A DNA stretch of 64,000 nucleotides from Fodinibius salipaludis (GCF_002287075.1 NZ_NSKE01000006.1:62001-126000); one strand, 5' to 3'. Numbered from the stretch's first letter, positions 8,605-16,082 are shown. Notes: generated by a model not told the origin, from the letters alone. Program-made: numbers and translations.

Positions 8605-8659
8605 CGAAAGCTAAATTTATTTTGTAGAATTAGTTTAACTTTCATCAAATGATTAATCC

Positions 8660-8875
8660 ATGAAGAAATTATTTACAACATCTATTGTAATTTTATCTTT
8701 CTTAAAGATATACGACATATTAATTAATCACTTAACGCCTGCCTTATTTTCAAGTGAGTCGCTTGCATATAAATTAGGCTTTATTTGTGGCGTTAGTTTA
8801 ATTTTTATCTTAGCCTTCAAAGCTTGTCAGCTACTAAATTCGATTTCTCTAAGTCAACCAACTTTAAAGAAATAA
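8660..8875 (+). CDS. small two-helix membrane protein (cassette gene)
   Basis: 71 residues with hydrophobic helices at about 5-22 and 38-58, a polar connecting loop and a lysine at the very end (TLKK). Too short and too general for a family call. The ATG at 8660 lies 56 bases after the right box of repeat 5. Its flanks are GGTTAGGTGGCGAA (8595-8608) and TTCGCCTACCGAACC (8878-8892), which share the complementary TTCGCC and ACC/AACC parts. Confidence 0.5.
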   Translation: MKKLFTTSIVILSFLKIYDILINHLTPALFSSESLAYKLGFICGVSLIFILAFKACQLLNSISLSQPTLKK

Positions 8876-8877
8876 GG

Positions 8878-9053
8878 TTCGCCTACCGAACCACGCATCA
8901 AGGAGACGCACCTCCCTCTCTTGCTTTGTTTTATTTTCTTGTTGCCAAATAGTAAACGGGAAATTAAATTAGCGTTGACCCGTGCGGCGGTTATGTACAG
9001 CCTACGTAGCTTAGCTACTTCGGCGTAGTAGGCTACAAAGTTGTTATACTACT
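8878..9053 (+). repeat. cassette-type intergenic repeat 6, attC-like with strong hairpin
   Basis: A divergent copy. The left side (TTCGCCTACCGAACC, then ACGCATCAAGGAGACGCACC from 8892) resembles the left arm of environmental attC sites. The right side contains GTGCGGCGGTTATG (8983-8996) and a compact hairpin at 8999-9034: AGCCTAC pairs with GTAGGCT, enclosing the palindrome GTAGCTTAGCTAC. It ends with GTTATACTACT (9043-9053), which is complementary at 9 of 11 bases to AGTGGTATACC at 9470-9480 beyond the next gene. Confidence 0.55.
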
Positions 9054-9161
9054 ATTGAATACAATGAAAAATTTTGAAACATGACCAGCGCGGCGACAGC
9101 TGGCTTTGTCTCTACCCTGACACAATTAATAGTCATTAAAAAAACCAAACCGGATCTAAAT

Positions 9162-9467
9162 ATGTATGGATTAATAGGGAAAATAACTGCCAAAACTGAT
9201 CAGCGAGATGACCTAATCAAAATCCTGTTAGAAGGAACAGCTGACATGCCGGATTGTCTGAGTTATATCATTTCAAAAGATCCAGAAAATGAAGATACAA
9301 TTTGGGTTACTGAAGTCTGGGATAGCAAAGAGAGCCATAAAGCTTCACTTTCGCTTCCTTCGGTGCAAGAAGCTATCAACAAAGGCCGACCCTTAATAGC
9401 AGAATTTGGTGAGCAAACGGAAACGGAGCCGATCGGTGGACATGGACTAATATCCGAAGAGATCTAA
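9162..9467 (+). CDS. antibiotic-biosynthesis-monooxygenase (ABM) family protein
   Basis: About 101 residues from the ATG at 9162 (MYGLIGKITAKTDQRDDL), which is where this family normally begins. An in-frame ATG at 9081 would add 27 residues with no family match and cannot be excluded. The pattern of first strand, acid-rich helix (RDDLIKILLEG), second strand (SYIISKDP), then DTIWVTEVWDSKESHKASL is the dimeric ferredoxin-like fold of small quinol monooxygenases such as YgiN. Members use no cofactor and act on quinols or reactive aldehydes; the substrate is unknown. Such proteins are frequent cargo of environmental integron cassettes. Confidence 0.75.
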   Translation: MYGLIGKITAKTDQRDDLIKILLEGTADMPDCLSYIISKDPENEDTIWVTEVWDSKESHKASLSLPSVQEAINKGRPLIAEFGEQTETEPIGGHGLISEEI

Positions 9468-9469
9468 TG

Positions 9470-9617
9470 AGTGGTATACCCAGCGCTTTAACGCAGGCAG
9501 GGATCGCTGATCTCTTTGCCTCCCTTCCATTTATTGATATGGCATTCTCCCCTATTGCATCTTACGGTTTAGATATATACCATGGGTTTTAGTTTGAATA
9601 AACTAAGGTTATAGAAC
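9470..9617 (+). repeat. cassette-type intergenic repeat 7
   Basis: Opens with AGTGGTATACC (9470-9480) followed by CAGCGCTTTAACGC, which resembles attC left arms. It contains the left block TTTGCCTCCCTTCC (from 9516), then GGCATTCTCCCC and the right block CATCTTACGGTTTAG, TATACCATGGG and GAATAAACTAAGGTTA, ending in GGTTATAGAAC (9607-9617). The next ATG is 39 bases further on. Confidence 0.75.
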
Positions 9618-9655
9618 TTTCATTGAGTTGAAATTTACTTTTAAAAACATATTCC

Positions 9656-11164
9656 ATGGAGATTAAAGAATTCATTTCAAACTTCAGAAATCATCCAGTT
9701 CTTTTTATCGGTACCGGAATGAGTTTAAGGTATTTAAAAAATTCATATGACTGGAATGATCTTCTAAAAAAAGTATGCCGTGATTTTAAAGGAAATGATG
9801 AATATTACCTAGACATAAAATCTGAGTGTGAACATAAAGACAGTGAGGGTGAATATAACTTTCCCAAAATAGCAACTATCATCGAAGAAGATTTTAATAA
9901 CTATTTAAAAAATAATAGAAGCGGCAAGTTCGAAGAAATAAATGATATTTTTTATGAAGAAATGGAAGACGGAAATAATATTAGCCGTTTTAAAATATAT
10001 TTGTCAAAAATTCTTAGTGAAGTAGAATTAAAGGAGGAAAAGAAGGAAGAAATTGACAAATTGCGCCAGATCAGAAAGAATATAGCTTCGATAGTTACTA
10101 CCAACTATGATTCATTTATTGAAGAGATATTCAATTTTAATCCCTTGATAGGGAATGATATTTTATTAAGTAATCCTTACGGCGCTGTATATAAGATTCA
10201 TGGCTGTGTCTCTACCCCATCAAGAATTATTATTTCTGAAGAAGATTACGATTATTTTCGAGAGAAGTACGAACTAATAAGAGCGCAACTATTATCAATA
10301 TTTATTCATAATCCTATCATATTCTTAGGGTATGAAATTAGTGATGCTAATATAAAACGTTTACTGAAAACGATTTTTACTTATGTTGAGCCAAACTCTG
10401 ATCAAGCGAAAAAGATTAGAGAGAATTTTTTACTAGTTGAATATGATGAAGGTTCCACATCAACCAATATTGTTGAACATGATGTAGATATAGAGGGATT
10501 AACCACTATAAGGATCTATAAAATAAAGACTGATAATTTCAGTGCTATTTATGACTCTTTAGCAGATCTAACACTGCCTGTTTCTGCTATGGATGTCAGA
10601 AAAGTTCAAACAGTAGTTAAAGAAATTAATACAGGTGGAGAGATAGAAGTAAATATATCAGATGACCTAGAAAATTTAGATAATAGAGATAAAATATTAG
10701 CTATTGGGTCAAAGAAAACTATTGAATACCGTCATCAGTCACCTTCTGAAATTATTACAAACTACTTTAGCATAGTTGAGGAATCTAAAGAGAAACTCTT
10801 AGAACTAGTTAATGACCAAACTATTCAGGTAAACAGATACTTCCCAATATTTGCATTCAGTAATATTGCTGATATCGAAGAATCTGAAAGGTTAAAAGAA
10901 CAACAGATAGAGAAGGTTGAAGCCGCTTTAGATCGTGTACACGATTCATGTGAATCAGACAATCAAAGTATTGATCAAATAATGGATGATGAATCCATTT
11001 CTGATAGTAATAAATATGACGCAATTCTTTGGTCGATCATAAATGAAAGAGTGGATTTAGGAGAGGCAGAACTTTTCTTGCGAGATTTTGAAGATAAAAA
11101 TGCTACACCATTTAGAAAGTTGATATGTGCATATGACTTAAAGAAATATGGTGAAGAAGAATAA
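9656..11164 (+). CDS. SIR2-family NADase-like protein, probable phage-defence effector
   Basis: 502 residues. The N-terminal half is a SIR2-type Rossmann domain: LFIGTGMSL (residues 17-24, NAD-binding glycine loop), WNDLL (33), IVTTNYDSFIEE (146-157), the catalytic KIHG with His182, and FLGYEISDANI (223-233). The invariant TTNYD, His and LGY elements are all present, so enzyme activity is plausible. Residues about 260-502 form a second, mostly helical acidic region with no recognised domain, likely the sensor or oligomerisation part. Stand-alone SIR2 proteins of this type deplete NAD during phage infection and stop growth (known for DSR, ThsA and related systems). No partner gene is adjacent. 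Codons are AT-rich relative to the downstream genes. The flanks GGTTATAGAAC (9607) and GTTCCATAACC (11174) are complementary at 10 of 11 bases. Confidence 0.85.
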   Translation: MEIKEFISNFRNHPVLFIGTGMSLRYLKNSYDWNDLLKKVCRDFKGNDEYYLDIKSECEHKDSEGEYNFPKIATIIEEDFNNYLKNNRSGKFEEINDIFYEEMEDGNNISRFKIYLSKILSEVELKEEKKEEIDKLRQIRKNIASIVTTNYDSFIEEIFNFNPLIGNDILLSNPYGAVYKIHGCVSTPSRIIISEEDYDYFREKYELIRAQLLSIFIHNPIIFLGYEISDANIKRLLKTIFTYVEPNSDQAKKIRENFLLVEYDEGSTSTNIVEHDVDIEGLTTIRIYKIKTDNFSAIYDSLADLTLPVSAMDVRKVQTVVKEINTGGEIEVNISDDLENLDNRDKILAIGSKKTIEYRHQSPSEIITNYFSIVEESKEKLLELVNDQTIQVNRYFPIFAFSNIADIEESERLKEQQIEKVEAALDRVHDSCESDNQSIDQIMDDESISDSNKYDAILWSIINERVDLGEAELFLRDFEDKNATPFRKLICAYDLKKYGEEE

Positions 11165-11173
11165 CTAAAGAAA

Positions 11174-11278
11174 GTTCCATAACCAGCCTTTAAATTACTC
11201 CTGAAAAATGTCTTACTTTGATGGCATAATCCGTCACTGGTCCCGCCATCTCCTTGTCTCCTACCCCTCAAGAAAATA
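11174..11278 (+). repeat. cassette-type repeat 8, terminal and partly degraded copy
   Basis: Begins with GTTCCATAACCAGCC (11174) right after the SIR2 gene. It keeps a degraded left block (CGCCATCTCCTTGTCTCC at about 11243, then TACCCCTC) but lacks the usual right block; instead a run of palindromes follows. This appears to be the last repeat of the array. Confidence 0.55.
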
Positions 11279-11279
11279 T

Positions 11280-11376
11280 CCCTATAGTAATAATTCGACT
11301 ATCCCTTAAGGGATAATTGTACTAACCCTATAGGGAAAATTGGATTACCCCTTAGGGGATCGTTGCACAAACCGGT
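11280..11376. promoter_or_regulatory. series of palindromic boxes with helical spacing
   Basis: Palindromic or near-palindromic boxes follow each other: CCCTATAG (11280), TCCCTTAAGGGA (11302-11313), CCCTATAGGG (11326-11335), CCCCTTAGGGG (11348-11358) and ACCGGT (11371-11376). Their centres are about 24, 23, 22.5 and 20.5 bases apart, close to two helical turns, which would put a bound dimer on the same face each time. Such a layout fits an operator array or a protein-coating site. No gene starts immediately beside it; the HU-like gene on the - strand starts 900 bases away. Confidence 0.4.
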
Positions 11377-11419
11377 AGGTATATGGTTAAAAGCACACGG
11401 AAAGCACTGTGTATCCCAT

Positions 11420-11457
11420 AAAAAAAATGCCGGGTCCTGAGCCAAGAACCCGGCATG
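11420..11457 (-). terminator. Rho-independent terminator of the HU-like gene
   Basis: ATGCCGGGT (11427-11435) pairs with ACCCGGCAT (11448-11456). On the - strand the hairpin is followed by seven T residues. It lies about 120 bases after the stop of the HU/DUF4469 gene and is the obvious end of that transcript. Confidence 0.8.
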
Positions 11458-11469
11458 TGTAAGTAACGG

Positions 11470-11514
11470 CCTCTTCTGGGCCTAACCCTAAGCCCACAGA
11501 TACATGAAGAGGCC
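11470..11514 (-). other. long nested hairpin in the 3' region of the HU-like transcript
   Basis: GGCCTCTTC (11470-11478) is complementary to GAAGAGGCC near 11505-11513, and inside this TGGGC pairs with GCCCA around a loop containing the reverse of CCTAACCC. The result is a two-part stem without a T run, placed between the stop codon and the terminator of the HU/DUF4469 gene. It could be a stabilising 3' element or a small RNA; nothing in the sequence decides between them. Confidence 0.4.
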
Positions 11515-11578
11515 TCTTTCTAAGTCTCCTAAATACCTTAATATCACTTGATGATATATACTTATGATTAATGTATCA

Positions 11579-12280
11579 TTAAGCTACCGTTAGCGTGCCC
11601 GAAAGCCTGCCTGTACGGATGGATGACCCATTTAATAGTCCCGTGCGCACTTGCAGCTCGTAGTTGCCGGCCGGCAAGGCGGGATTATTAAAGATCAGCT
11701 CGCTCGGCATATTGCGGAGCAGGCTGTTATCGAGACGGGTTTCGGTACCGTCATCGGTATTCACAAAGAAAATACCCTGGTCGGTATCCCCTTCATCAAA
11801 TTTGAGCATATCACCGGTAATGCGTGCGCCCTTTTCCGGGGTGATAGACTCGTCACTGCTATCGGAGCTATTGTCATAATAATGAAACAACTTCGGCTCG
11901 CGCTTTTGAGGCGTAACTTTGGTGACCTCTATCTCATTCTCTACCGAGCGCAGGCGAAGCCCCGGCGACATATTGACCACCACTTGCTGCCTGGAGGAGT
12001 CATAGGATGACTCATCTGTTTCAAAAACGCCCTTGATATCCGACCGAATATTCACCAGCGGGGTCACGACGGAGTTGCCCCGGCGCACCAGCTTCATGAT
12101 GCCATCGGTTAACGACTCGAAGGTGGCCAGTGCCTCGGCTTTGGTTATGGTAGAGCCGGGATGGACGATTTCATCAAAGACGTCTTCGATAGTATAGGTT
12201 TGCGTATTACTGCTGACGGCAATAAAGTTATCACCGTTATTACTCATTTGATTGGGTACTAAGTAATAGTTTAATGACAT
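11579..12280 (-). CDS. HU-like DNA-binding domain fused to DUF4469 immunoglobulin-like domain
   Basis: 233 residues. The start MSLNYYLVPNQM and the following YTIEDVFDEIVHPGSTITKAEALATFESL are the hallmark of the Bacteroidota HU-like DNA-binding proteins. The middle (NIRSDIKGVF, then SPGLRLRSVENEIEVTKV) completes the HU part. Residues about 130-233 (ITPEKGARITGDMLKFDEGD, QGIFFVN, ALPAGNYELQVRT) form the DUF4469 beta-sandwich at the C-terminus. These proteins are abundant and nucleoid-associated or cell-envelope-linked in Bacteroidota; the exact role is not settled. The gene stands alone between a terminator hairpin and a gene-free stretch, and its base composition is more GC-rich than that of the cassette genes next to it. 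Confidence 0.85.
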   Translation of the reverse strand: MSLNYYLVPNQMSNNGDNFIAVSSNTQTYTIEDVFDEIVHPGSTITKAEALATFESLTDGIMKLVRRGNSVVTPLVNIRSDIKGVFETDESSYDSSRQQVVVNMSPGLRLRSVENEIEVTKVTPQKREPKLFHYYDNSSDSSDESITPEKGARITGDMLKFDEGDTDQGIFFVNTDDGTETRLDNSLLRNMPSELIFNNPALPAGNYELQVRTGLLNGSSIRTGRLSGTLTVA

Positions 12281-12491
12281 GGTATTTATTTTTCATTAAT
12301 AGGGTTTTGGTGACGATGGGATGAATAGTTTAGCCCAACAGTGCTCTCTGTAATAACTTTGCTATACAGCCCGCTCTGCCATAGCATTTACTACCCGTAT
12401 TCTCATCATCTTGATGCCGAAAAGCCTTTTATTGGGATATTCCCGACGTAACCCTGTTGTAGTTATGTAATTGAAATACCTTGCGAAAGGC

Positions 12492-12514
12492 ATCTCTTGA
12501 TGCAGGCTTTTTTA
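12492..12514 (+). terminator. hairpin followed by T run
   Basis: GCATC, loop TCTT, GATGC, then AGGCTTTTTT. It has the form of a Rho-independent terminator on the + strand, but no + strand gene lies directly upstream; it may end an unrecognised small transcript. Confidence 0.35.
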
Positions 12515-12582
12515 AGCCCCTGCGTTTAGTAAGACCATTATACGAGCCATTCCTTACAGTTTATTTTTCTGACCCACCTTTG

Positions 12583-12695
12583 TTTCCTCCCTAATTATTT
12601 AGGGAGGAAGACTTTTTTAAATAGATTACAACTTCAATCAACGCGTCTTTCTCCCTGCTTGTAGGGAGAAATCAAAAGAGGGTCGGGAGGGGGCA
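12583..12695. repeat. dispersed inverted-repeat element
   Basis: Two hairpins in a row: TTCCTCCCTAA with its complement TTAGGGAGGAA (12584-12609, followed by a T run), then TTTCTCCCT with AGGGAGAAA (about 12648-12671), followed by a G-rich segment GAGGGTCGGGAGGGGG. A similarly organised stretch (CCCCCTAC, AGGAGGG, then CCCCTTTAAAGGAG and GAGGGGTT) lies at 43626-43730. These look like members of a family of intergenic repeats. Confidence 0.4.
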
Positions 12696-13040
12696 TAAAG
12701 GAACTCCTTAGTTAAAAAGTATCAGCATGATAATAAGGCTTTACGGTTTAACCCCCGGTACTTTTTTTGATTCGTTTTTTTGGTAACAATAAAAAGGAAT
12801 GGGAGAAACATGTTTTTACTGAGAATTAACACACCCCGCCTCGATCCTTGGTTCCCCTATTAATAGAGCAGAGTTATCCGTGCAAAATTTGCTTGGTTAT
12901 CAGACTTACATTGTTTTTATCCAGCCTCATATGTAATGGATAAGCTACCCTGCCCTTTTAAACATCTGTGTTACTGATTTCAAAAAATTATGTTATGTTT
13001 GTAACAGTTAAGCAATTTTTATCAAAATATTATTTCTTTT

Positions 13041-13238
13041 ATGGAAAAAATGGATCGGCTCCGAGATGCTATCACAGATTACATCAATGAAAAAGGGGTT
13101 GAATATCAGCGCCTGCTTTTGTCGAGAACATTCTATACCAAGTTAAAAAAGGAAGCTGATGAACACGATGTGCCCATCGATCTTCCGAATATGGAAATCA
13201 AAGACAATGTGGACTACGATTTTAAACTTCTTCCCTAA
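13041..13238 (+). CDS. small hypothetical protein
   Basis: 65 residues, highly charged, no hydrophobic segment. A predicted helix over residues 1-40 (MDRLRDAITDYINEKG and RTFYTKLKKEADEHD) is followed by a short acidic tail. The family is not recognised. The ATG is preceded by a possible -7 box (TATGTTTG at 12994). Position and coding-like composition support a real gene, but it is too short to be certain. Confidence 0.5.
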   Translation: MEKMDRLRDAITDYINEKGVEYQRLLLSRTFYTKLKKEADEHDVPIDLPNMEIKDNVDYDFKLLP

Positions 13239-13294
13239 CCCGGAATTTAATTAGGAACACCCTGATCTATTTTAGCCTATAAAACAAAAAAATT

Positions 13295-13555
13295 ATGATC
13301 TGGATTGTTTCGGGTGCCCTGATAATCATCTTTTTTAGTTTTCGAGCTTATATAAACAATCGAAACTATTATCAAAAAAAGATAATTCGTGATCAATATA
13401 CACGGTTGTATTTTTATCTGCTGCAGGGAGCAAATATTGTACTCATAATTTCCGGACTCTTGTTCCTGATGCTTGCTATCGTTAGCCACGTAAATGGTTT
13501 TGAAGTCATCTTTTCATCAGAATACAATTATCATTTAAAGATGAATAGCAGGTAG
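13295..13555 (+). CDS. small membrane protein, two helices
   Basis: 86 residues: a hydrophobic N-terminal helix (2-16), a basic tyrosine-rich loop of about 28 residues (YINNRNYYQKK), a second helix at about 48-66, and a polar tail. There is no stop between signal-like start and tail, and the topology is consistent (positive loop inside). The family is not recognised. It starts 56 bases after the preceding small gene and may share its transcript. Confidence 0.45.
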   Translation: MIWIVSGALIIIFFSFRAYINNRNYYQKKIIRDQYTRLYFYLLQGANIVLIISGLLFLMLAIVSHVNGFEVIFSSEYNYHLKMNSR

Positions 13556-13689
13556 CTTTTTCAGCTATCCTTTTTAACAAACTTCCGAATAATTTTTACT
13601 TTTACACGTTCAAATTTTGTAAATAGTGAATAGAATCATTATTTACATAAGTAGTTATAATTTTAAGTAAACAAAGGTAGCAAAGCGCT

Positions 13690-13866
13690 ATGCCAAGATG
13701 TGAAATTTACCAAGATGCCAAAGGCGAATGGAGATGGAGACAAACAGCCAAGAACGGTGATATCGAAGCCTACTCCGATGGCGGATTTGAAGACAAGGAA
13801 GAATGTAAAAAAGACGGAAAAGAAAACGGTAACTGCACAAGCTATACACGAAGTAACTCCTATTAA
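13690..13866 (+). CDS. DUF1508 / YegP-like small protein
   Basis: 58 residues, starting at the ATG at 13690 in a different frame from the longer but meaningless ORF that overlaps it. The sequence CEIYQDAKGEWRWRQTAKNG followed by DIEAYSDGGFEDKEECKKD matches the DUF1508 unit (FxIYxDxxGxWRWRLxAxNGxxIAxSxEGYxxKxxC) nearly position by position. YegP of E. coli has two such units; this protein has one. The fold is a small beta-sheet dimer of unknown role. A strong terminator follows 20 bases after the stop, which supports a single-gene transcript. Confidence 0.85.
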   Translation: MPRCEIYQDAKGEWRWRQTAKNGDIEAYSDGGFEDKEECKKDGKENGNCTSYTRSNSY

Positions 13867-13886
13867 TCACTTTTTTACTTCTATAA

Positions 13887-13920
13887 AGCTGCTCCCCATT
13901 CCCGGAGAGCAGCTTTTTTT
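13887..13920 (+). terminator. Rho-independent terminator after the YegP-like gene
   Basis: AGCTGCTC (from 13888) pairs with GAGCAGCT, which ends at 13914 after the internal CCGGA; it is followed by a run of T. It is correctly placed for the YegP-like gene. Confidence 0.8.
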
Positions 13921-14101
13921 ATTTGATAAGTTATTCCATATAAAGTACTTGGCGGGATAACTACAAGTAACTTATTATGTAAGAAAATTTATTAGTTTTA
14001 AGTAGTTAATTTTACTATACTTAATAGCTAATAAGTACGAAGGAGTTCCCCATTTGTTAAACTCCTGATGGTTTTCTACTACCAGTTTTAATCCCCTATC
14101 T

Positions 14102-14569
14102 ATGAAAATTCGACTCTACAAAAAAGGTGATATTGAACAGGTCGCTCACCTGTTTGGCGACACGGTAAGCATTTTAAATGCTGAAGGTTTTTCCGAAACA
14201 GAAATGCACTCATCTATTCTCAACAACATTCATTTCGGTGGTTGGGAAGAAACCTGTTTGAAAAACTTTACGGTCGTTGCAGAAATAAATGATCGTGTAA
14301 TTGGCATTGGCCAACTTGATTACAATGGTCATATCAGCTGTTTTTACTGCCATCCCGATAACCGGGGTCAAGGCATAGGCAAGAAACTATACGATACACT
14401 CGAAGATTTTGCTACCGCTAAGAATATTTCTACCCTTCATACCGAATCTGATGCCTTCGATCGTCCATTCTATTTCAAAATGGGCTTTTCTACTGTTCAT
14501 AAGCAGAAAGTTTTAATAGATGGGGAGGTTAAATCACTCTTTATACTGGAAAAACAGCTCTCTGTTTGA
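14102..14569 (+). CDS. GNAT family N-acetyltransferase
   Basis: 155 residues. MKIRLYKKGDIEQVAHLF is the usual first strand and helix of the GNAT fold. The acetyl-CoA binding motif A is clear: FYCHPDNRGQGIGKKLYDTL at residues about 80-99 (Q/RxxGxG/A), and the last part (DRPFYFKMGFSTVHKQ) is motif B. The substrate cannot be predicted; the closest group is the ElaA/YafP-like set of small acetyltransferases. It lies alone between a terminator and the next gene 67 bases downstream. Confidence 0.85.
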   Translation: MKIRLYKKGDIEQVAHLFGDTVSILNAEGFSETEMHSSILNNIHFGGWEETCLKNFTVVAEINDRVIGIGQLDYNGHISCFYCHPDNRGQGIGKKLYDTLEDFATAKNISTLHTESDAFDRPFYFKMGFSTVHKQKVLIDGEVKSLFILEKQLSV

Positions 14570-14636
14570 CATAGCATAAGGCATGTTTTAAAATTTTAAC
14601 AGATATTCCTTTATCACAATGCATTAATCTTTTGTT

Positions 14637-16082
14637 ATGATTGAAGGATTCTACCAGTCAGAATATTGGCTCAGCGCCTTCATAATTCAGCGTGGACTGG
14701 GCTTCATCTATGCTATCGCCTTCCTGGTCGCAATAAATCAATTCAGGCCGCTATTGGGAGAAAACGGGTTGCTGCCAGTCCCCCGCTTTTTAAATCGCAT
14801 CCCGTTTAAGAAATCCCCGAGCATTTTTCACTGGCATTATTCTGATCGCTTTTTTGCCGTTATCGCATGGCTGGGACTTTCCCTTGCTTTAGTTGCTGCC
14901 TTCGGTATTTCCGATCTGGGACCTTTATGGGTTTCCATGCTGATCTGGTTTTTACTTTGGATACTGTACCTCTCAATTGTTAATGTTGGTCAGCTCTTTT
15001 ACGGCTTCGGATGGGAATCACTACTGCTCGAAGCTGGATTTTACGCTATTTTCCTGGGTCCCATGCAGTACGAGAGTTCCATGATAATGATATTTATCCT
15101 CCGCTGGCTGGTTTTCAGAGTTGAATTTGGGGCCGGACTTATTAAGATGCGCGGTGATAAGTGCTGGCGCAACCTAACCTGCCTCAACTACCACCACGAA
15201 ACGCAGCCGATGCCCAGCCCTCTAAGCAGATTCTTCCATTTACTTCCCGGTAAACTCCACAAGTTTGAAACATTTTGTAACCATATTGTCCAATTGGGAG
15301 CCGTTTGGCTGCTGTTTTTGCCTCAACCATTTGCTACTATCGGGGCGCTGTTGATCATCTTATCTCAGCTCTACCTCATCACAAGTGGCAATTACGCTTG
15401 GCTAAACTGGCTGACGCTCCTGCTGGCATTCAGTGGCATAAGCAATCAATATTTACAACTTATCATACCTGTTTCTGCACCGGCAGAACTCTTGGGCAGT
15501 TCCATACTGGGCGTACTTACTATTATTGTTGGAATTGTTGTCGCCTATTTAAGTATTGGTCCCATTAAAAATATGATCTCTCCCAAACAGCGGATGAATG
15601 CGAGCTTTAATCCACTGCATTTAGTCAATACCTACGGTGCATTTGGATCAGTAACACGAACCCGGTATGAGATTGTACTTGAAGGAACCACTGACCATAA
15701 GCTTGACTCCGAAACAACCTGGAAAGCTTATGAGTTTAAGGGTAAGCCGGGCAATCCCACAGGTATACCTATACAGTGGGCACCATACCATCTTCGTCTT
15801 GACTGGCAGATGTGGTTTGCAGCCATGACACCCGTTCGATCTAATACCTGGCTCCTCAAATTCATTTACAAATTGTTAAAAGATAATCAGGATACGTTAA
15901 AACTGTTATCAAATAATCCTTTTAACCATAAAATTCCCAATTATATACGGGCACGACTCTTTAAATACCAATTTACTAACCACAAGGAATATAAAGAAAC
16001 CGGCAACTGGTGGAAGCGGAGCTTTAAACGCATGTATTTACCTCCTCAGTCAATAGACGATCTACGGCATTTTAGTAATTAA
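14637..16082 (+). CDS. lipase maturation factor (LMF1)-like membrane protein
   Basis: 481 residues. N-terminal membrane helices (about 12-33, 80-98, 100-125) with the family-typical WLSAFIIQRGLGFIYAIAF and LLGENGLLP, the central YGFGWESLLLEAGFYAIFLGP and FRVEFGAGLIKMRGDKCWRNLTCL, then more helices and a C-terminal soluble region with YEIVLEGT and WAPYHLRLDWQMWF. This follows vertebrate LMF1 and its many bacterial relatives from end to end. In animals LMF1 assists lipase folding in the ER; the bacterial role is not known. The opening helices are also related to HTTM proteins, a decayed member of which occurs at 37.4-39.0 kb. Confidence 0.9.
   Translation: MIEGFYQSEYWLSAFIIQRGLGFIYAIAFLVAINQFRPLLGENGLLPVPRFLNRIPFKKSPSIFHWHYSDRFFAVIAWLGLSLALVAAFGISDLGPLWVSMLIWFLLWILYLSIVNVGQLFYGFGWESLLLEAGFYAIFLGPMQYESSMIMIFILRWLVFRVEFGAGLIKMRGDKCWRNLTCLNYHHETQPMPSPLSRFFHLLPGKLHKFETFCNHIVQLGAVWLLFLPQPFATIGALLIILSQLYLITSGNYAWLNWLTLLLAFSGISNQYLQLIIPVSAPAELLGSSILGVLTIIVGIVVAYLSIGPIKNMISPKQRMNASFNPLHLVNTYGAFGSVTRTRYEIVLEGTTDHKLDSETTWKAYEFKGKPGNPTGIPIQWAPYHLRLDWQMWFAAMTPVRSNTWLLKFIYKLLKDNQDTLKLLSNNPFNHKIPNYIRARLFKYQFTNHKEYKETGNWWKRSFKRMYLPPQSIDDLRHFSN

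Larger units (their letters stand above)
12281..13040. other. 760-base gene-free region with hairpins
   Basis: No convincing ORF on either strand. It holds a GCATC/GATGC hairpin followed by a T run (12492-12514) and the inverted-repeat cluster at 12583-12695, listed separately. Near its right end TATGTTTG (12994-13001) matches the Bacteroidota -7 box TAnnTTTG 39 bases before the next ATG, but no good TTG at the -33 position was found. Confidence 0.5.

Noticed and set aside
11280-11376. Possible short CRISPR array (regularly spaced boxes)
   Set aside because: The boxes are 6-12 bases and differ from each other, spacers are about 12 bases, and there are no cas genes. The regularity fits binding sites better than CRISPR.
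13700-13960. 86-residue + strand ORF
   Set aside because: It is a shifted frame over the YegP-like gene (13690-13866) and its terminator; only the other frame gives a known family.
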